Shown here piece after piece: positions 31,189 to 33,828 of a stretch of 33,828 bases of DNA. The first letter of the stretch is position 1, and every line of letters begins with the position of its first letter. Under the pieces are notes generated by a model that was given only the letters and a program-made list of their open reading frames with translations, did no database searches and was not told where the DNA came from. Origin of the DNA: an uncultured Clostridium sp. (GTDB taxonomy: Bacteria; Bacillota; Clostridia; TANB77; CAG-508); assembly GCA_946500265.1 (NCBI GenBank), contig CAMMVE010000002.1, positions 64,758-98,585 on the forward strand, written 5' to 3'. The position numbers and the translations under genes were made by a program.

Positions 31189-31941
31189 TTATTTATTATA
31201 ATTTACAATTTTTTCGAACTCTTCTACTTTTAAACTAGCTCCTCCTACTAGCCCTCCATCTATATCAGACATGTTGAAAAGTTCTTTTGCATTGGAAGAT
31301 TTTACACTTCCACCATATTGTATTATAACTCCATTTGCTATGTTTTGTCCATAGATATCTGATATTTTTTTTCTTATTGCCTTTATTGCATCATTAGCAT
31401 CATCAGATGTTGCAGTTTTTCCTGTTCCAATTGCCCAAATAGGTTCATATGCAATAATAGTGTTTGCAACCTGCTCATCTGTTAATCCTTCAAGAGCTTT
31501 CTCAGTTTGAGAAGTAATAACATCTTCAGCTTTTCCAGCTTCTCTTTGCTCCAAAGTCTCACCCACACAAACTATAGGTTTTAAGCCACTAGTAAAAGCA
31601 GCTTTTAGCTTTTTATTAACAGTTTCATCTGTTTCGGCAAAATATTGTCTTCTCTCAGAATGACCTATTATTACATATTCTACTCCAATAGATTTAAGCA
31701 TTCTTCCAGAAACTTCTCCTGTATATGCTCCATTTTCCTCCCAGTGCATATTTTGAGCACCAATTTTAATATTTGTATTTTGTGCAGCAAGTAGGCAATA
31801 AAATAAATCAGTATAAGGCACACAAAGTACTACTTCATTATCTGTATTTTTAACTAATGGAGTAAGCTCATCAATAAATCTAATGGCTGCATCTGGAAGC
31901 ATATTCATCTTCCAATTTCCCGCAATAACTTTTTTTCTCAT
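31189..31941 (-). CDS. tpiA: Triosephosphate isomerase
   Basis: A 250-residue TIM barrel interconverting dihydroxyacetone phosphate and glyceraldehyde-3-phosphate. Lys of GNWKMN, His of IIGHSERR, Glu of AYEPIWAIGTG and the phosphate loop YGGSVK are all present. The start is ATG 31941, 11 bases after AAAGGAG; that gives the usual MRKKVIAGNWKMN beginning. The frame is open 16 codons further up, but that part overlaps the palindromic repeat in the pgk-tpiA spacer. Confidence 0.97.
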   Translation of the reverse strand: MRKKVIAGNWKMNMLPDAAIRFIDELTPLVKNTDNEVVLCVPYTDLFYCLLAAQNTNIKIGAQNMHWEENGAYTGEVSGRMLKSIGVEYVIIGHSERRQYFAETDETVNKKLKAAFTSGLKPIVCVGETLEQREAGKAEDVITSQTEKALEGLTDEQVANTIIAYEPIWAIGTGKTATSDDANDAIKAIRKKISDIYGQNIANGVIIQYGGSVKSSNAKELFNMSDIDGGLVGGASLKVEEFEKIVNYNK

Positions 31942-31969
31942 TTCTAAAATCTCTCCTTTCATCTTGGAC

Positions 31970-32028
31970 AACTTGAACTTTTGGGACACTCCTTTTTGTT
32001 CAAGTTCTTAAACTTTTAGGAGTGTCCC
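31970..32028. repeat. Interleaved inverted repeats in the pgk-tpiA spacer (family C)
   Basis: GGGACACTCCT (31983-31993) pairs with AGGAGTGTCCC (32018-32028), and AACTTGAAC (31970-31978) pairs with GTTCAAGTT (31998-32006). The two stems interleave, so in RNA they would be alternatives or a pseudoknot. The repeat fills much of the 112-base gap between pgk and tpiA. The GGGACA start resembles repeat families A and B. Confidence 0.7.
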
Positions 32029-32053
32029 TTCTGTTCAAATTTTCAGTTTAGCC

Positions 32054-33382
32054 CTAGTCTCTTGAATTTTCTACTTCTTTCTTTTTATTTAATCCTGTAT
32101 TACTAGTATTTTTTTCGCTTGCTACTTCTTTTTCTTCTTTATCTGATAAGCAAACTAATCCTGGCAAAGCTTTTCCTTCTAGTAATTCTAATGATGCTCC
32201 TCCGCCTGTTGAAATATGTGTAAATTCATCTTCTAATCCTAGTTTCTTTATAGCAGCTACTGAATCTCCTCCTCCAACTATTGAAGTACATTTTACAGCA
32301 GCAATCGCTTCTGCAACTTTTTCTGTTCCTATGCTAAATTTACTTACTTCACATATTCCAAGTGGTCCATTCCATAGAACAGTTTTCTTTCCTTGTAATT
32401 CGTTTGCAAATGTTCTTGCTGTTCTTGGTCCTATATCACAACCTTGATATCCTTGTGGAATTTCATTTGAGTTAACTACTTTATCTGGAGCTTTTTTTAA
32501 ATATTCTATAAATCTTTTTTGTTTTTCTTTTTTGTCTAACTCTTCTGTTGGTTCTTCTTGTTTTTTAACTACTACAGTATCTTCTGGAAGAACTAACTTA
32601 ACTCCCGCATTTTCTGCTTTTTTCATTATATTTTTCGCTTCTTCAATTTTATCATCTTCACACAAAGAATCGCCTATTTCATATCCTTTTGCTTTAAGGA
32701 ATGTATATGCCATTCCTCCACCAATTAAAATTTCATCAACTTTATCTAATAGATTTTCTATAACGCCTATTTTATCAGAAACTTTTGCTCCTCCAAGTAT
32801 CGCAGCAAATGGTTTTTCTGGATGCTCCAATGTTCCATTTAAAAATGTAATTTCTTTTTCCATCAAGAAACCAGCAACAGCTTCATCAACGTGATGTGAT
32901 ACACCTTCTGTTGAGCTATGTGCTCTATGTGCTGTTCCAAAAGCATCATTTACATATATTCCATCTGAAAGTGATGCCAATTCCATAGATAATGTATCAT
33001 CGTTTTTCTCTTCTCTTGGATCAAATCTAACATTTTCCAGCAATGCTACTTCTCCATCGTTTAAACTTGAAGTAACATTTTTTGCGCTTTCACCAGTTAC
33101 ATCATTTGCAAATTTTACATCTGTTGATAATAAGTCGGTTAATTCCTCTGCAACTGGTTTTAATGAATATTTTTCATTAACCTCTCCCTTTGGTCTACCT
33201 AAATGTGAACAAAGTACAACTTTTGCTCCATTATCCATTAAATATTTAATTGTTGGAAGAGCCGCTGTTATTCTTGTATCATCTGTAATTCTTCCATTTT
33301 CATCTAATGGCACATTAAAGTCGCATCTAACTAGAACTTTTTTTCCTTTAACATCAACATCTCTTACTGTTTTTTTATTCAT
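32054..33382 (-). CDS. pgk: Phosphoglycerate kinase with insertion and C-terminal tail
   Basis: A 442-residue kinase that makes ATP from 1,3-bisphosphoglycerate. Blocks present: [86 protein letters not shown] and [14 protein letters not shown]. Bacterial Pgk has about 395 residues; here about 20 extra, Lys/Glu-rich residues follow [12 protein letters not shown], and about 30 polar residues ([20 protein letters not shown]) extend the C-terminus. These look disordered and should not block catalysis. A SD AAAGGAT lies 10 bases before ATG. The gap gene is probably to the right of the window. Confidence 0.96.
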   Translation of the reverse strand: MNKKTVRDVDVKGKKVLVRCDFNVPLDENGRITDDTRITAALPTIKYLMDNGAKVVLCSHLGRPKGEVNEKYSLKPVAEELTDLLSTDVKFANDVTGESAKNVTSSLNDGEVALLENVRFDPREEKNDDTLSMELASLSDGIYVNDAFGTAHRAHSSTEGVSHHVDEAVAGFLMEKEITFLNGTLEHPEKPFAAILGGAKVSDKIGVIENLLDKVDEILIGGGMAYTFLKAKGYEIGDSLCEDDKIEEAKNIMKKAENAGVKLVLPEDTVVVKKQEEPTEELDKKEKQKRFIEYLKKAPDKVVNSNEIPQGYQGCDIGPRTARTFANELQGKKTVLWNGPLGICEVSKFSIGTEKVAEAIAAVKCTSIVGGGDSVAAIKKLGLEDEFTHISTGGGASLELLEGKALPGLVCLSDKEEKEVASEKNTSNTGLNKKKEVENSRD

Positions 33383-33411
33383 TAAACATCAATCCTTTCC
33401 TATTTAAAATC

Positions 33412-33672
33412 TTATGCTTTGAAATCGCCAGCCACGCTATGTATATCTTGCAATTCAAATCTATATTTTTGCTTAACATTTGGATATTTTTCATGGTCTA
33501 CTTCTGATAGAAACATATCTAATGGTCTTATCCATAAACTATTATCTCCATATAGACGTCTATATACAACATATTTTTCTTTTGTCTCACTATGATTTGC
33601 AACATCTTCTACCAAATAGCAGTCACCTTTAAAGTGTTTATATACTCCATGTATTTTTAATTCTCTTTCCAT
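33412..33672 (-). CDS. DUF1653-family protein
   Basis: An 86-residue protein that fits the DUF1653 pattern: YKHFKGDCYLVEDVANHSET, YVVYRRLYGDNSLWIRPLDMFLSEV, KYPNVKQKYRFE. The family is widespread in bacteria, folds as a small beta barrel and has no established role. It lies 29 bases upstream of pgk and has an AGGAGAA SD, so it is cotranscribed with the glycolytic genes. No membrane segment or catalytic motif is seen. Confidence 0.85.
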   Translation of the reverse strand: MERELKIHGVYKHFKGDCYLVEDVANHSETKEKYVVYRRLYGDNSLWIRPLDMFLSEVDHEKYPNVKQKYRFELQDIHSVAGDFKA

Positions 33673-33744
33673 AATTTTCTCCTTCTTGTCAATAAAAGTT
33701 ACAATTCACATTCTTAATAATGAATTATTGTACAAATACAATTC

Positions 33745-33801
33745 CACGTGGTAAATATATTCTTTACTATGTAGCCTCACGTGTCACATATATTTTTTAC
33801 T
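33745..33801. repeat. Pair of 24-bp direct repeats upstream of the DUF1653-pgk operon
   Basis: CACGTG followed by 18 AT-rich bases ending TTTACT occurs at 33745-33768 and, with 20 of 24 matches, at 33778-33801, a 33-bp step (about three helical turns). It lies 75-130 bases upstream of the DUF1653 start and may be a regulator site. The window ends 27 bases later. Confidence 0.45.
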
Positions 33802-33828
33802 CGAAAACTTGGAGAGTACAAAATATAT

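Overview
The window is very AT-rich. Almost all backbone genes run leftward (minus strand) in tight operons with strong Shine-Dalgarno (SD) sequences. The gene set (CdaA and DisA, RadA, SpoIIIE/FtsK, SepF, DivIVA, a gapless pgk-tpiA-gpmI-eno block, YezG and DUF1653 proteins) points to a low-GC Firmicute, most likely an uncultured or gut-type Clostridia. This assignment is inferred from gene content and protein style only.

Layout. (1) Positions 1 to about 3.8 kb are the right end of an integrated element (prophage or ICE-like). It has a lysogeny-type switch: an S24/LexA-like repressor rightward, a DUF739 Cro-like gene and an excisionase-like gene leftward, and three copies of one dyad operator. 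A frameshifted membrane gene and a tyrosine integrase follow. The element abuts a 5' fragment of truA, so truA is probably the insertion target; the other junction lies outside the window. (2) 3.9-8.8 kb holds cdaA, a tiny membrane protein, a membrane-anchored cyclophilin, disA and radA: two different diadenylate cyclases within 3.5 kb, beside a recombination-repair gene. (3) 8.8-10.0 kb is a self-contained REP/RAYT unit: a Y1 (HUH) transposase gene between exact 34-bp inverted copies of a palindromic repeat. A further copy of the repeat sits at the disA SD. (4) 10.0-17.6 kb holds a GH15 glycosidase whose stop codon is supplied by the repeat, a beta-CASP metallo-hydrolase, an unrecognised coiled-coil protein, and ftsK/spoIIIE. 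(5) 17.6-25.8 kb holds rsmD with its companion, divIVA, sepF, an HlyD-like protein, miaA, a membrane protein and mutL. (6) 25.8-27.3 kb has two tandem 39-40-residue cysteine-rich miniproteins on the plus strand, a tRNA-Gln(CUG) and a DUF4352-like protein. (7) 27.3-33.7 kb is the glycolytic operon DUF1653-pgk-tpiA-gpmI-yezG-like-eno.

The least expected structures lie between genes. Two arrays of a degenerate 11-bp unit (TTGTAAYATTT) stand directly upstream of two similar leftward promoters, those of sepF and rsmD. The five copies at sepF are in perfect 11-bp phase. Three families of short palindromic repeats are scattered through the window; one resembles intrinsic terminators at several gene ends and another sits at SD sites. 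A 19-bp sequence is shared by the leaders of the excisionase-like and integrase genes. All functions are read from sequence by eye; no searches or structure predictions were run.
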